Source: Plutella xylostella
Taxonomy: Eukaryota; Arthropoda; Insecta; Lepidoptera; Plutellidae
Reading direction: 5' to 3'
Length of the DNA: 64,000 bases
NCBI RefSeq assembly: GCF_932276165.1
Contig: NC_064008.1
Location: forward strand, 5,709,001 to 5,773,000
Below are positions 37,172-47,507 of this stretch, piece after piece. The notes under the pieces were generated by a model, which was given only the letters and a program-made list of their open reading frames with translations, was not told the origin of the DNA and did not search any database. The position numbers and the translations under genes were made by a program. Each line of letters starts with the position of its first letter. The stretch's first letter is position 1.

Positions 37172-37290
37172 GTACGTTTATTGTAATTGTTTAGTTAATT
37201 TGTGAGATAAGAGCTTTGTAACATAGTCTTTTTGTTGACTCTTGTCTGGTCATGTTCATCCTAACCAGACATTATAAAGTTGCTATACTA

Positions 37291-37555
37291 CAGGGTGTTG
37301 CAAAATTGGTATACTAAGCCGAAACCTACATGTGCAGCATGGTATATCTAAGCCCGAAACTGAAATCAGAATTTGGAAATTCGCGAAAAAAATTTATAAT
37401 TTTCCATAGTAAAAAGTCACGTGACCAACAAAGTTTCTATGGAAAATGAAATTTTTTTTTCGCGAATTTTCAAATTCTGATTTCAGTTTCGGGCTTAGAT
37501 ATACCATGCTGCACATGTAGGTTTCGGCTTAGTATACCCTTTTTGCAACACCCTG
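37291..37555. mobile_element. Fold-back MITE, CAGGGTG ends, TA target (copy 1)
   Basis: A 265-bp near-perfect palindrome beginning CAGGGTGTTGCAAAATTGGT and ending with a close inverted match, TTTTTGCAACACCCTG. TA flanks both sides (37289-37290, 37556-37557), as for mariner-type elements. A second copy is at 56234-56495. Confidence 0.85.
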
Positions 37556-38179
37556 TATATCCCATTTAACGACTTCGCTGAATAACGTTCAGTCAAGACG
37601 TTGGACGTTACAGTCAACCACTTGACGAGTTGTTCTTTAGTCATTCAACTGAGTAGCGTCATCCAATGAACGGGCTAGCGGTTCAATCAAACAGGAGATT
37701 AAACCAGATGCCTGCGACACCTACACTACTTATTAGGTACTTCCTAGGTAATATTTCTAAATTATACCTTATACATAATTAATCACACTTACAGTATTAA
37801 TTATATAAGAATTACCATCCGATTGAGAGATAGGTAAGGTACCAAGCTACAGACACACCTTATAACTTATTACTTATTCTATAACACAACTTTACTGTTG
37901 ACCAATCTGTTTATAAAATTATCACCATTAATGCATTTCGATGGAGCTTCTCAAGAGGTATCAACTTATGTAGTTATTCTCACAGCTAAATAAGATGGTA
38001 AGATTACAGTATTATACATAGGATGTGCTAAGGTATCATTGTTACCGACATAGTTACTATAACAGTTCTTCATGAGATGGGCCGGTCAATAAATAATATT
38101 TAGTGATGTGCCTTCGCTTGTTGGATAGTATCGATATATCGATAGTTTGCTATTTGCTGTACTATAGGTAAGAGAGACT

Positions 38180-38270
38180 AGTTATGGCCCTCAGTGGTTG
38201 GATGAGAAGAGGCAAAGACTGAGTGTTGTGGTTCAGGCCCGGCTTGGGACAGGCCTATAACCAGTCGTAA
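38180..38270 (+). repeat. RTE 3'-end fragment (diverged)
   Basis: AGTGGTTGGATGAGAAG, ACTGAGTGTTGTGG and GGGACAGGCCTATAACCAG follow the order of the RTE C-terminus and 3' end. The fragment is heavily diverged and about 90 bp long. Confidence 0.45.
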
Positions 38271-38339
38271 ATAATAATTATTGTTGTTACAGTGTTCTTA
38301 CAATATCTTTGACGGCCGAATGGTGTTCTTAAATTTAAA

Positions 38340-38500
38340 GTAGATAGATAGATATACATAATATGCTTTATTTGCACACCAACAAAGAATCATAGGAATA
38401 ACAAATTCCAACTTAATTAGGGTACAAAAGGCGGTTTTATCACTAAAAGTGATCCCTGCCAGACAACCTTTGGATGGAGATAGATTCATTAATATACTAC
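38340..38500 (-). repeat. LINE 3'-end module
   Basis: On the minus strand it has AAAGGTTGTCTGGCAGGGAT, TTTTAGTGATAAAACCGCC and then a GTGTGCAAATAAAG-like poly(A) end. The same module occurs at 46858-46985, 47688-47860 and 54315-54420. It is probably the 3' tail of a lepidopteran non-LTR element or a SINE sharing that tail. Confidence 0.55.
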
Positions 38501-39430
38501 ACACTAACTATAAAGTATTTTTTTATAAGTACTTAGGTATTTTAAGTACTTACCTAAAATAAGTTTGGGCTTAAAACGTATTATAGTATACTTAATATAT
38601 AGTAGCATTCAGACACAACATGACGAATGTTCATATAACATAAGTATTTATACGTCTAGGATGCTTCTTTAGTGCGCTCGCGCGCTCTTGACTGGATGCT
38701 AGTGATTATAAGGTCTAAACTTTGTTGCAATAGCGCATTCTGTAGGTACAAGAAATAAAAGAGATTAGATTTTCAAAAAATCAATTTTTCAAATACTTAT
38801 CAATTTGTTGGCAACATACTTCCGTTTACTGTCTCTCTTTTATCTTGCATCCGTGGTGTAAGTGTATCTATCTTTAATATGTGTGTACAGTAAATAAACA
38901 GTTTTAATGGTTTTAATTTATATTGAGGACTAAATTCAACTCCAGCTCTCTGAGCTTTAACACATCGTTTCGTAAATAATTGCTACCTATATCGACTATC
39001 GACAATAGAACGGCCAACACTACGGCAGCGCCCAATAGAATTGTTCCACAGGTTTACAAGATTCTCATGGCAATTTGTGAACAAATTGTCCATCGAATTC
39101 ACTTCCTAGTTCAGTATTCAATAACTGCGTTCATTTTGCGGTTTTGTGCGGCGCTAGATTCTCTGTGAGAGGTGCTGTTAAACTGTCTTGGGAATATCTT
39201 CTTCGGCAAAATCGTTAGTCTATAGGGTATAGGGTGGACTTTTGACACTGTTTAATCCGAAGGGAGGCTTAGAGCCTACTGCATGCAGTATTGGATAGTA
39301 GTCGACTTACTGAACAATAATTATTATTCTGTTCATACGAAATTCGTAATTTGCTAAGCATATTACCTAAATCTGTAACTACTCGTTATTCTATGCCTAA
39401 ATTTTATAGATTCACTTACACGACTCACCT

Positions 39431-39630
39431 TAATCATCATCATCATCATAATCATCATCATCATCATCATCATCAGCCTATAGCAGTCCACTGCTGGACG
39501 TAAACCTCTCCCAAAGCACGCCACTGGATGCGATCTTTAGCTTTCCGCATCCAATCATAACCAGCCACCTTTCGCAAGTCGTCAGCCCATCTAGCCGGAG
39601 GGCGTCCCACACTACGTTTCTTACGACTCA
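39431..39630 (-). repeat. RTE 3'-end fragment with ATC tandem run
   Basis: CAGTCCACTGCTGGACGTAA, then CGCCACTGGATGCGATC, AACCAGCCACC and GCCGGAGGGCGTCCCAC correspond on the minus strand to the GRPPxRW...WMxxAxDRxxWRSLxEAxxQQWT region of RTE. The (ATC)n stretch at 39431-39477 is its simple-repeat tail. Confidence 0.65.
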
Positions 39631-39962
39631 CCTTAATATGACCTTAATAATGAAAGTTATAATGTACCTACCTAATTTTAAACTACCCCAGTCTATTTAT
39701 TGGGCTCAGCTATCTGAAATATTAAACGTGTACAAAACTATTTTCCAACTCTATCTAAGCTATTTAAAGGCGAGAATACTGCAAACCTTTATCTAAGCTA
39801 TTTTTAACCGAAGCAAACTTTGCACATTAAGAACTTTGAATCGCTTTGTCCTTTTGACGCATAAATAACTCTACGTAAACGGATGGTTTAGTTTAGTCAG
39901 ACTGACTGGGGTAGTATACTCACCTTAGGTAATTTAAAATAATACAAAATAATGTTGTCTTA

Positions 39963-40330
39963 GGGGCTGTCCATTAATCACGTGAGGTCGTAGTTTTTCT
40001 CATTTTTCTCAAATTCCCCCCTGGTGATATTTGGTGAGGTTTGGGACCAACCCCCCGTCCCCCCCTTGGATCACGTGTATTTTTTGGGAGTATATATAAA
40101 GGCTATTTTTGACTAGAAAAAATATAACGAAAATTGCGTTTTGAATTGAAACGCAAATTCAAATTTTTGCGCCGTTAAAAATTTCGGTTTAGAAATACCT
40201 AGCGCTTTTTGACAAAAAATTAATACACGTGATGTCTAACCAGAACCCCCCTCCCCCCACGTGATGTTTCGTGAGGTTTTACGTACCCCCTCCCCCCCTT
40301 TTGAGCCTCACGTGATTCATGGACGGCCCC
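39963..40330. mobile_element. MITE with GGGGCTGTCCAT ends
   Basis: The left end, GGGGCTGTCCATTAATCACG, and the right end, CGTGATTCATGGACGGCCCC, are inverted with two or three mismatches. CACGTGA motifs and C-rich runs occur near both ends. It is about 368 bp with no coding capacity. The TSD is unclear (TTA against TTT). Confidence 0.7.
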
Positions 40331-40344
40331 TTTGACAGGCGACC

Positions 40345-40440
40345 GGTAGTGGCTGGGTGAGGAAGGTCGAGGACAGAGTATTGTGGCGCTGCTTGGGAGA
40401 ATCCTATGTCCAGCAGTAGAAGATTACAGGCTGATCCCAC
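40345..40440 (+). repeat. RTE 3'-end fragment
   Basis: GTAGTGGCTGGGTGAGGAAG, GACAGAGTATTGTGGCGCTG and CCTATGTCCAGCAGTAGA match the last codons of the RTE protein (WRSL-E-YVQQ) and its end. It abuts the MITE at 39963-40330. Confidence 0.6.
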
Positions 40441-42184
40441 CAATATGTGTAGGGTCTACCTACCTTTAAGTGGGTAGGTATTTATAACAAGTTTCTAAAT
40501 ATAAACTTATCAATGAAGAACCAAGATTGCGTGTTGAAAAGCTACAAAAAGGTTTTCAAAAACTCGGTCAAAGGTTGCGGCGAACCGTTTTCGACTCACA
40601 CATTAAGCTTTTTGCACCTCTGCAGGGAACATGAACAGTAAATTTGAATACAAAAGGTGGAATTTAGGGTTCCGTCTTAGTAATCTTCGAAGATTGAATG
40701 AAGCGGGAGCTTCAAATAATGGGGTTTATTTTGTGCTATATGTATACATATAACCAGATTATGAATCTTGAATATTAACCCCTACTAAACTGGATGGAAA
40801 AGTTAGACTTGGACCTACGCGTGCAGCAGTCAAGTATATAATTAAATGTTGGCTGATTATAGAGATAATGATGCAGGTAATAGTAAATAATTTTCATTAT
40901 GAATTAAATTTATTCATAAATTACTTATAAGATGATTAATTTTTAAACTATCGGACAGAACCAAGAATAGCGCTTAACGTTGACCACATTTTTTTCAAAA
41001 AACCTAGGTATCCTCGGAATTTAAGCACAAAATCGAGGCGGTGCATTTTTAAACTCCACCAACAAAAAACAGACAGGATATTAATCTTTATCCGACTTCA
41101 AAGAATAAAAACAAATTGATACCTTTAGAAATAATACGGTTGCGAAATATTAGGGCAGTCCTGAGTGGCAGCTGTTAAAAAGAAGAAAATACATAATACA
41201 TGTTCAGAGTCAAGGTTTGATCTAAATTATGTTAGGCTGTTTCTTCCTGAATACAATATAGTTCTTTAGAAGGCTTAAAAAAGAAGCGTTAGAAAAAAGA
41301 GTTGAGTGATACGCCCCGTATTATGGCAGTCATTTATCAAGTTTAAGTTGAAAAGTAGATTATGTGGTTATGGATTGGCATAATTTATTTTTGGAACTGC
41401 AAATGAAAATAGGCTCCTTAGATGATTACCGCCAACTTATAAACGATAATAAGGCGGTTCTCACACTGACCCGTATATAGCTGCGGTTAGCGTACGCATG
41501 AACGTATATGTTGTGTTTTTAACCCCCGACGAAAAAGACGGGTGTTATAACGACTGTAGCAATTAACAATGTCGTAAGTGAAAAACCGCTACTTTTCATT
41601 AGAGCCGTTTTAAGTTTTAAATATGACTAAAATAGTTCTAAAATTTACATTACTCTATCTATCTTAACCAAATTCGGCATGGTGACTTAGTTTTAAATGT
41701 GCTACAAGGTAGTAAGATAAAAAATTAGTATTTTTGATAGGAAAGGTGAAAAAAGGCACATGTGACATTATTAACCGTCAAATCCCAGATTAACTTTGTC
41801 GGAAGAGTTAGATCCAACAATGTTAACTGGACTTGGTATTATAAATTTTGTTGGTAGTGGGAGATTCAACAATGTTCACTGAACTTAGTACTCAAAATTT
41901 TGTCGGAAGTGGGAAATCCTGCTATTTTAAGTGGACTTTATATTCTTTACGATGTCGGATTTATGCTTTCCTGAATAAATTTTTCCATGAAAATTGTAGT
42001 TTTCCATTATTTTGTTTCTATTTTCTAAGATAAATTTTAGTTATCAATTATAATAATGCAACGATAATCTGCTTATAGTTCTAGACACAAAACTGAATGT
42101 CGCAGTTTCTTAAGGCATGCTAAGAACGGGAAATTCGGGAAACTTCGTCACATATTCTCCTCGGCCATTCCTCAGAGCCTGAAG
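40441..42184. other. Intergenic DNA, mostly unrecognised
   Basis: I see no gene. TTTTTAACCCCCGACGAAAA at about 41518 starts a short fragment of the CCCCCGAC/GGGTGTTATA interspersed repeat, also found at 45070-45360 and 53826-53870. Confidence 0.4.
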
Positions 42185-42585
42185 ACAAAAGTCTTCAGCC
42201 AGTGAGTCCTGCCAGTGAGGACGTATGTTGCAGAGACCTGGACACTGACGGTAGGACTGGTCCACCGATTTCAAATCGCTCAGCGTGCTATGGAGAGAGC
42301 TATGCTTGAGGTTTCTTTGATATATCGTATCAGAAATTAGGTTATCCGTCAGAGGACTACGGTTACCGACATAGCTGTCAAAATATGCAAGCTGAAGTGG
42401 CAGTGGGCTGGTCATATCTGCCGAAGAATCGATAACAGTTGGGGTAGACGAGTTCTCGAGTGGAGACCACGAACAGACAGACGCAGGGTGGGACGCCCTC
42501 CTGCCCGCTGGACCGTAGGCGTGTAGCCGGTTGGAGAAGGAAGTCCGAGAACCGAGTGTTGTGGCGCTCATTGGGAGAGGCTGCA
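42185..42585 (+). pseudogene. Decayed RTE reverse transcriptase C-terminal part
   Basis: Translation gives AQRAMERAMLEVSL, then TVTDIAVKICKLKWQWAGHI, RRVLEWRPRTDRRRVGRPPA and the tail VLWRSLGEA. The order and spacing are those of the intact RTE protein at 52736-53800. In-frame stops and frameshifts are present (for example a TAG after RIRN). Overlapping minus-strand frames here are shadows. Confidence 0.8.
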
Positions 42586-42589
42586 ACTG

Positions 42590-43600
42590 AGATTTACCAA
42601 CTCCTCAATGAGTGCTGGTGTTGCGGTACAGTGCCAGGTAACTGGAACGGAGCGGTCATAGTTCCTTTGCATAAAGACAAAGGCTCTCTCCAGGTCCGCA
42701 ACATTCACCGTGGCATCAGCCTCTTAAGTATCGTTGATTCTGTATGCAAAAATATTGATTGAAAGGGTATATAGGGAGACAGAGAATAAAAAATCTTGGA
42801 TGTGTTGGCATGGTATTTGAAGAAAGGGAATGGGATTTGTGGATTACGATTTTATCACTACGTATAATGTCACAGATAGGTCCTGGCTTAACAGAGTTCT
42901 GTGCCTTCTTAGATTTAGGAAATGCTTTTATAGTAAGGAGGAATGATTTGTGGGACACAATGTCTGTTTATGGAGTGGACAGCCAATTGACGCGACCACT
43001 GGGATCCCTTTAGGGACTTTGGCTTGCGTTAGGATAAATAGAGCCTACACTGACTGGTTTAGCATCCACAGGGGTGTTAAGCCCTGCTTAATGTGTGCTT
43101 CGCCTTGGGTGTTTCATTTATTTAAAGAAAGTTATGTTAGGGATATAAAAGATGATAAAGAGGATTGCGAATCGAAAAGTTACTTCTTAAGTGCATGCTG
43201 TACGCTGACAATTAAGTCTTACTATCATCGTCGGTAGAACAGCTGCAAAAATAAGTAACTTTCCGGTATGATGTTTAAAAATGAAGGGAATGAAAGGCGA
43301 AAGTAATGATGTTTGAAAGGGATGAAACGGTGACTGAGTGTAAGATCACGATAGAGAATTAAAGATTACAGATTAGATTACAGCAAGAGAATGAGTTTGT
43401 ATTGTTTGGGTATCCTGTTAACGTGAGATGTAAGGGGGTTATTGAAAGTGAAAGTGGGATATCAGATAAATTTATTGGAGCCTGGAACTCTGTAATGAGG
43501 AGTCAGAAAGTATCTCAAAAAGCTCGTTTGGATGTTCATGAGAGTGTTGTTCCCTACGCTGATGTCATTTATTATTGTTATCACTGAAGATCTAGCATAC
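42590..43600 (+). pseudogene. Decayed reverse transcriptase of a second LINE
   Basis: The degraded reading frames give LNECWCCGTVPGNWNGAVIV and HRGISLLSIV (RT fingers), FCAFLDLGNAF (catalytic motif A with LDL retained), YTDWFSIHRGVK (motif B area), then EFVYLG-like and SVMRSQKVSQKARLDVHESV (thumb/connection). Several stops and indels break it. It resembles RTE/BovB-like LINEs but differs clearly from the relic directly upstream. No endonuclease is visible. Confidence 0.75.
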
Positions 43601-43854
43601 TCGTATCCTTGCAGCTGTACAGTAAGAGGCCGAGAAACCTGCAGGTTACAGTGCACGTGACTGCACTAGTTCATCTTCAAATCCAATAGGAATTTTACTG
43701 ACGGTTGTTATCAAAAAACAACAAATAAATAATAAAATATCGGTACCTATAAACATACAGAATGTAAAAGCAATGCTCCTGAAATCATGAACCACGTGCT
43801 CCTTGAGTCCAACTAAAATATATAAATACCTACGCAAATTATCTTTTTTTTCAG

Positions 43855-43999
43855 TTTACCATACAGAATTACCTACTCTGGAATATTACGAGTATGTATG
43901 GGATTTCTAAAGATGTGAGTGTTAAATTAAAGTAAACTATTTTTGCAGATACCAGAGCTTTTAACTGTTTTTGAAAAATCTGCCCTTAATAAATTTACA
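43855..43999 (+). other. Two weak exon candidates
   Basis: 43855-43895 follows TTTTTTTTCAG and ends TAT|GTATGG. 43949-43999 follows TTTTGCAG and ends ACA|GTAAGA. Joined to the 37171 donor, the phases agree and give YHTELPTLEYYEY and IPELLTVFEKSALNKFT. The intron between them would be only 53 bp. A 14-bp direct repeat, TACAGTAAGAGGCC, at 43617-43630 and 43996-44009 may mean the whole piece is an insertion. I would not annotate a gene on this alone. Confidence 0.18.
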
Positions 44000-44032
44000 G
44001 TAAGAGGCCTTCCTTACTAGGCCATGGTCACA

Positions 44033-44158
44033 TCAGCAACTACGTATCCAAGCAGTAGGTATATTGAAATGTATGGTATTAGCGAAGATGCCACACCGTC
44101 GCCAAGTGAGTTAGGTACCATAAATTTCAATACTTACAGCTTGGACACGTTGCTGGTA
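44033..44158. repeat. Short inverted repeat (MITE-like)
   Basis: CAGCAACTACGTATCCAAGC with TTGAAATGTATGGTA on the left is mirrored by TACCATAAATTTCAA and GCTTGGACACGTTGCTG on the right. The arms are about 42 bp with several mismatches, and the loop is about 38 bp. Confidence 0.6.
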
Positions 44159-44882
44159 ACGAGGTCAATGAGGTTCTAGTGAGGCTGGGCTCTAACTTTT
44201 ATAGAGAGCCGGTCGAGATTTTACAACGTTAACAGAAAATAATGGTACATTGTACCACATCCAACTCAATAGTTTAACATTATGTACAAATAACAAGGTC
44301 GATTCTTCCATATCCGACAATCACAAGGGAAAGAAGAACAAATAATAAAGTCGGTAATACCATATACAACAGTAGTACTTGAAACGCAAACAAGTAACAA
44401 TGTGGGATGTGGTACATCCGACTCAAAATTAAAATAATGCGCAGTTAATACTGTTGGATGTGCCGTTTGCTACAATGTTACCTGTTCAGTACTGTTTATA
44501 CAACTTCCATACGAAAATTTAATAAAATATTAATTGTTAAAAAAAATACATTGTATTGGGCAAGCATGTTAATGTGAGATGCTATAAAAATATATATTTG
44601 TTTAATTGTATCCGTTTTAATGGAACATGTTTGTACACAAATCTTCAAATTCTGTCATACATTGTCTTGAGATCTTTACCCGTTCCTTGATACACTAAGT
44701 CTACCATTATTTAGAGCAAGACATTATAGTTTCATTATTTTTATAAATTAATTGATCTTAAAGACCACATAATAAAATTGTATAACGCAACTTGGGCTCC
44801 TCCCGCTAACATGGCGGGAAGTGGTAGATACGACCGGCCGCCCCGCTCGCCCGCCCCGGGAACAGTGTCGCAACATACTTAC

Positions 44883-45015
44883 CGACAGTGTTAAGCGGTC
44901 GCCATGAACAGATCCGACTTTTTTCCACAAGAAAAATCGGGAAATATTCATAATTAAGAGCTGAAACTTTCCTAACACCTTCCTTATTGATATTATGACC
45001 TTCTAGTGCAATAAA
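44883..45015 (-). CDS. Candidate internal exon, gene unknown
   Basis: On the minus strand, TTTTTCAG precedes 45015 and GTAAGT follows 44883. The 133-nt segment is open in phase 0, reading FIALEGHNINKEGVRKVSAL, then NYEYFPIFLVEKSRICSWRP and LNTV plus one base. The DNA just beyond the donor, at about 44800-44870, is unusually GC-rich. I do not recognise the family, and no partner exon was found. It may be a real exon of a minus-strand gene or a transposon gene fragment. Confidence 0.28.
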
Positions 45016-45069
45016 CTGAAAAATGGCCAAAAGTCAGTTACGACATTGTTAATTGCTACAGTCGATAAG

Positions 45070-45360
45070 TTTAACTTGTCTGCCTATCTATTGGTCTGTG
45101 GTAGCTTAGGTCTCAAACGGCTGAACCGATTTTAAATAAGTTTTTTTGGGATATAAGTTTTATGTTAACCCGTGTGTTTAGACATATTTTATCAAAATCG
45201 ACTTAGCCGTTCTAAAGGTATACGACTTTTAGTTGCACAACAAAGTTATGCAAAATTAAATCGTTTGCCTCTTGCTCTGACAGTATAATATTAAAGCAAG
45301 AGGCAAACGATTTAATTTTGATTGTTTAATTTTGGTTGAATGTCGGGGGTTTTTACAAAC
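45070..45360. repeat. Interspersed repeat with GTCTG and CCGACATTC-type ends
   Basis: GGTCTGTGGTAGCTTAGG, CAAACGGCTGAACCGATTTT and TTTATCAAAATCGACTTAGC recur in close form at 50875-51245 and, on the other strand, at about 52660-52720. It ends near GGTTGAATGTCGGGGGTTTT. This is a common lepidopteran repeat of unknown class. Confidence 0.55.
45252..45319. repeat. Perfect 25-bp hairpin
   Basis: 45252-45276 and 45295-45319 are exact reverse complements (core AAATCGTTTGCCTCTTGC), with an 18-bp loop. The arms and loop have pre-miRNA dimensions, although perfect pairing is more typical of a fold-back insertion. It is inside the interspersed repeat at 45070-45360. Confidence 0.8.
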
Positions 45361-46311
45361 GCCAATATTTACAAGAAACGTTAGGAAAAACATTCATGTA
45401 AGTAACATTCAGCGTGATGTGTTACAGTGTAAGAGCCATCTTATAAAATGCATTCATGTAGTTTGCTTTTTTCTGTGTCGTGTACCTCAATAAAAAAGCA
45501 TAATAAATTAAAACTATCAACGTACTCGTAATACTCGTAGTATTTTAAAATGACAATTAGTTTTTAAATCGTTAACAGTTCTTAATTGCAGTTGTAAAAA
45601 CTAGGGTTGTGGATTTTCATTTATAAAATAATAAAAAATTTAGGTGTTGATGGCGATGCCATTAAGTAATCTCTCTTGCCTAGTAAATAAATAGAGTATA
45701 TTTTTCTATTTAAAAAATAAAATATAACGGATGGATGAAAGTCGTAGGTAATTTTTTTTGAGTTACTACCTATTGCTATGGCCTTTATGAAAAGGCTTTT
45801 GGGTTGGGCATTTCACAACATGGAGTTGAATATAAGAAAAATATATTTTATAGTTTTGCATTTATGCAAAAAGTACCTACTTGATACTTTTTGAGTCCGT
45901 ATTCCTTTTATGTTTAGTGTATTTTTTAAGTTTGTCTCATTTTACCAAACTATTTTGATTATTTTCAGAGCCCTAAACACTACGCGTGGGCGCTCGTTCT
46001 TACCCAGTTTTTATAGTCTAGCCAGGTCTAGGGCCTAGGTAATCCAATTAAAATCTATAGGCTGCTTTTAAAGACTATTCAGTAATTCTTTCTCTCTTTG
46101 AAGACGCTTAAATTTTATGAGAGCGGCCGCGTCGCTCGTTAAAAAACTCACGACTCGTGAACTCTACAGGACAAAGAAGTAGGGAGAAGAGAACTACGTG
46201 AAATATCCTAACGTCTTCTTCTTCAATCGTGTAAATGCACTAAGCTTACTTTCTCCAGTGTTTTGCTATCTCTGCTGCTCTTATTGCTAGATCATTGGCC
46301 TTCATCAGGTC

Positions 46312-46512
46312 TCCTTATCCTAACTCCTAACTAATATTCTAAATGCCAAAGTAACTGTGTCTGTCTGTCTGTCCGTTACTCTTTCACCCCAAAACTACTG
46401 AAATTGAATTTGAATGAAATTTGGTACACATATTGTCTAGACCCTGTGAAAGCTACTTCTTATCCCGGAATCCCCGCGGGAAATCTTTTTAATACGAAGC
46501 CAAGCGCGCGAT
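46312..46512 (+). mobile_element. Helitron-like element, 3' truncated
   Basis: CCTAACTAATATTCTAAATG, CTGTCTGTC repeats, ACTCTTTCACCCCAAAACTA and CCGCGGGAAATC follow the order of the complete copy at 36534. The element breaks off at GCGCGCGA before the expected AACAGCTAG end. Confidence 0.6.
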
Positions 46513-46614
46513 TGATATTTCGCTCTTGGCTAAAGACAACAAGTACCCTACCTAATTATCTCTATAGTGTCACCTCTTGTCTTGTCGTCCTGTTCCACGC
46601 TAAGTTAGTAGTAG

Positions 46615-46855
46615 TACACTCACGGGCAATGAAAAGGTTCCATTGAGAAAAGCAACAAATTACTACTAAACGGAAAAGGCTAACTTAATGACGTCTTCTG
46701 CAACATTGAAGTAAATTGAACAGAGCCTCAGGATATTACCAACTAAAAATTGTAATATTTTGATCCAATTGTAAATTAAATACTTATTTGAAAAAAATGG
46801 GGTCGTTTGACGTCGGAATTTTGTGAGTGGAACTTTTTTATTGCCCGGGAGTGTA
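46615..46855. mobile_element. MITE with ACACTCACGGGCAAT ends (copy 1)
   Basis: TACACTCACGGGCAATGAAA at the left and TTTTATTGCCCGGGAGTGTA at the right form inverted ends with few mismatches over about 26 bp, probably at a TA target. The interior contains AACTAAAAATTGTAATATTTT and GACGTC. A second, interrupted copy is at 47508-47916. Confidence 0.75.
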
Positions 46856-46857
46856 GT

Positions 46858-46985
46858 AGGATAACTTTATTGTACATAAAACACTTAAAATAACATTTAA
46901 GACTTAAAATCTATAATACAATAACGGCGGCGGCCTTATCGCTAAAAGCGATCACTTCCAGGCAACCCTACGAGCTAAGAGAGAC
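46858..46985 (-). repeat. LINE 3'-end module
   Basis: On the minus strand: GTAGGGTTGCCTGGAAGTGA, CGCTTTTAGCGATAAGGCCG and a TGTACAATAAAGTTATCC end. It abuts the MITE at 46615-46855 and matches the modules at 38340, 47688 and 54315. Confidence 0.55.
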
Positions 46986-47507
46986 AATTTTGAATATATA
47001 TGAGGAAAGTGTACCTACAAACAAATACACTAAATGGAAAGGAAATTAATATCCAATCAAAAACATAAATGTGAAATGAGGCGTGTTTTGAAACTATACA
47101 AGGCCAGAACGCACCCATAGTGTACTAGCACTGTATAGTTTCAAGTGAAAAAAAATAATTATTTCCTTGAAAATATACACGATTTGTGCGTACTAATCGC
47201 GTATACTTTCAAGTTGGGATTTACTGAATCGTGCTTGAAAATATACATTGCTATTACGCACATTGCTTGTTTGGCGTACTTGTCGCATATAATTTATACC
47301 TACATGCGGATTCTGTTTTACTTAACTATTTCGGTAAATGTACACATGACTACAATTTACTTATTCTGACTGCCATACCTATAGAATGTTATTAAATAAA
47401 GATGAACAAGCTCTTATTTGATTGATAAATTGATATTTATAGCAATCATACTTGCAAGTAAGAATACTAATATCTTATTATTTATATTAATTAAGAGTAA
47501 TACCTAC

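Larger units (their letters stand above)
36803..37727. repeat. Inverted-repeat-bounded segment (about 90-bp arms)
   Basis: Sequence around 36815-36895, including GTTTAATCTCCTGTTTGATT and GCTAGCCCGTTCATTGGATG, reappears inverted at about 37640-37722. The arms are about 90 bp with few mismatches. The outer limits are blurred and no target duplication is evident. The interior holds an exon-like ATG segment (37084-37171) and a mariner-type MITE (37291-37555). It could be a DNA transposon that captured a gene fragment, or a local inverted duplication. Confidence 0.7.

Noticed and set aside
42110..42586. 158-codon open frame on the minus strand
   Set aside because: It is the shadow of the decayed plus-strand RTE at 42185-42585, whose protein motifs are clear.
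47145..47369. 74-codon plus-strand frame
   Set aside because: It runs through the palindromic motif array of the transposon at 47081-48268; its composition reflects the repeat.
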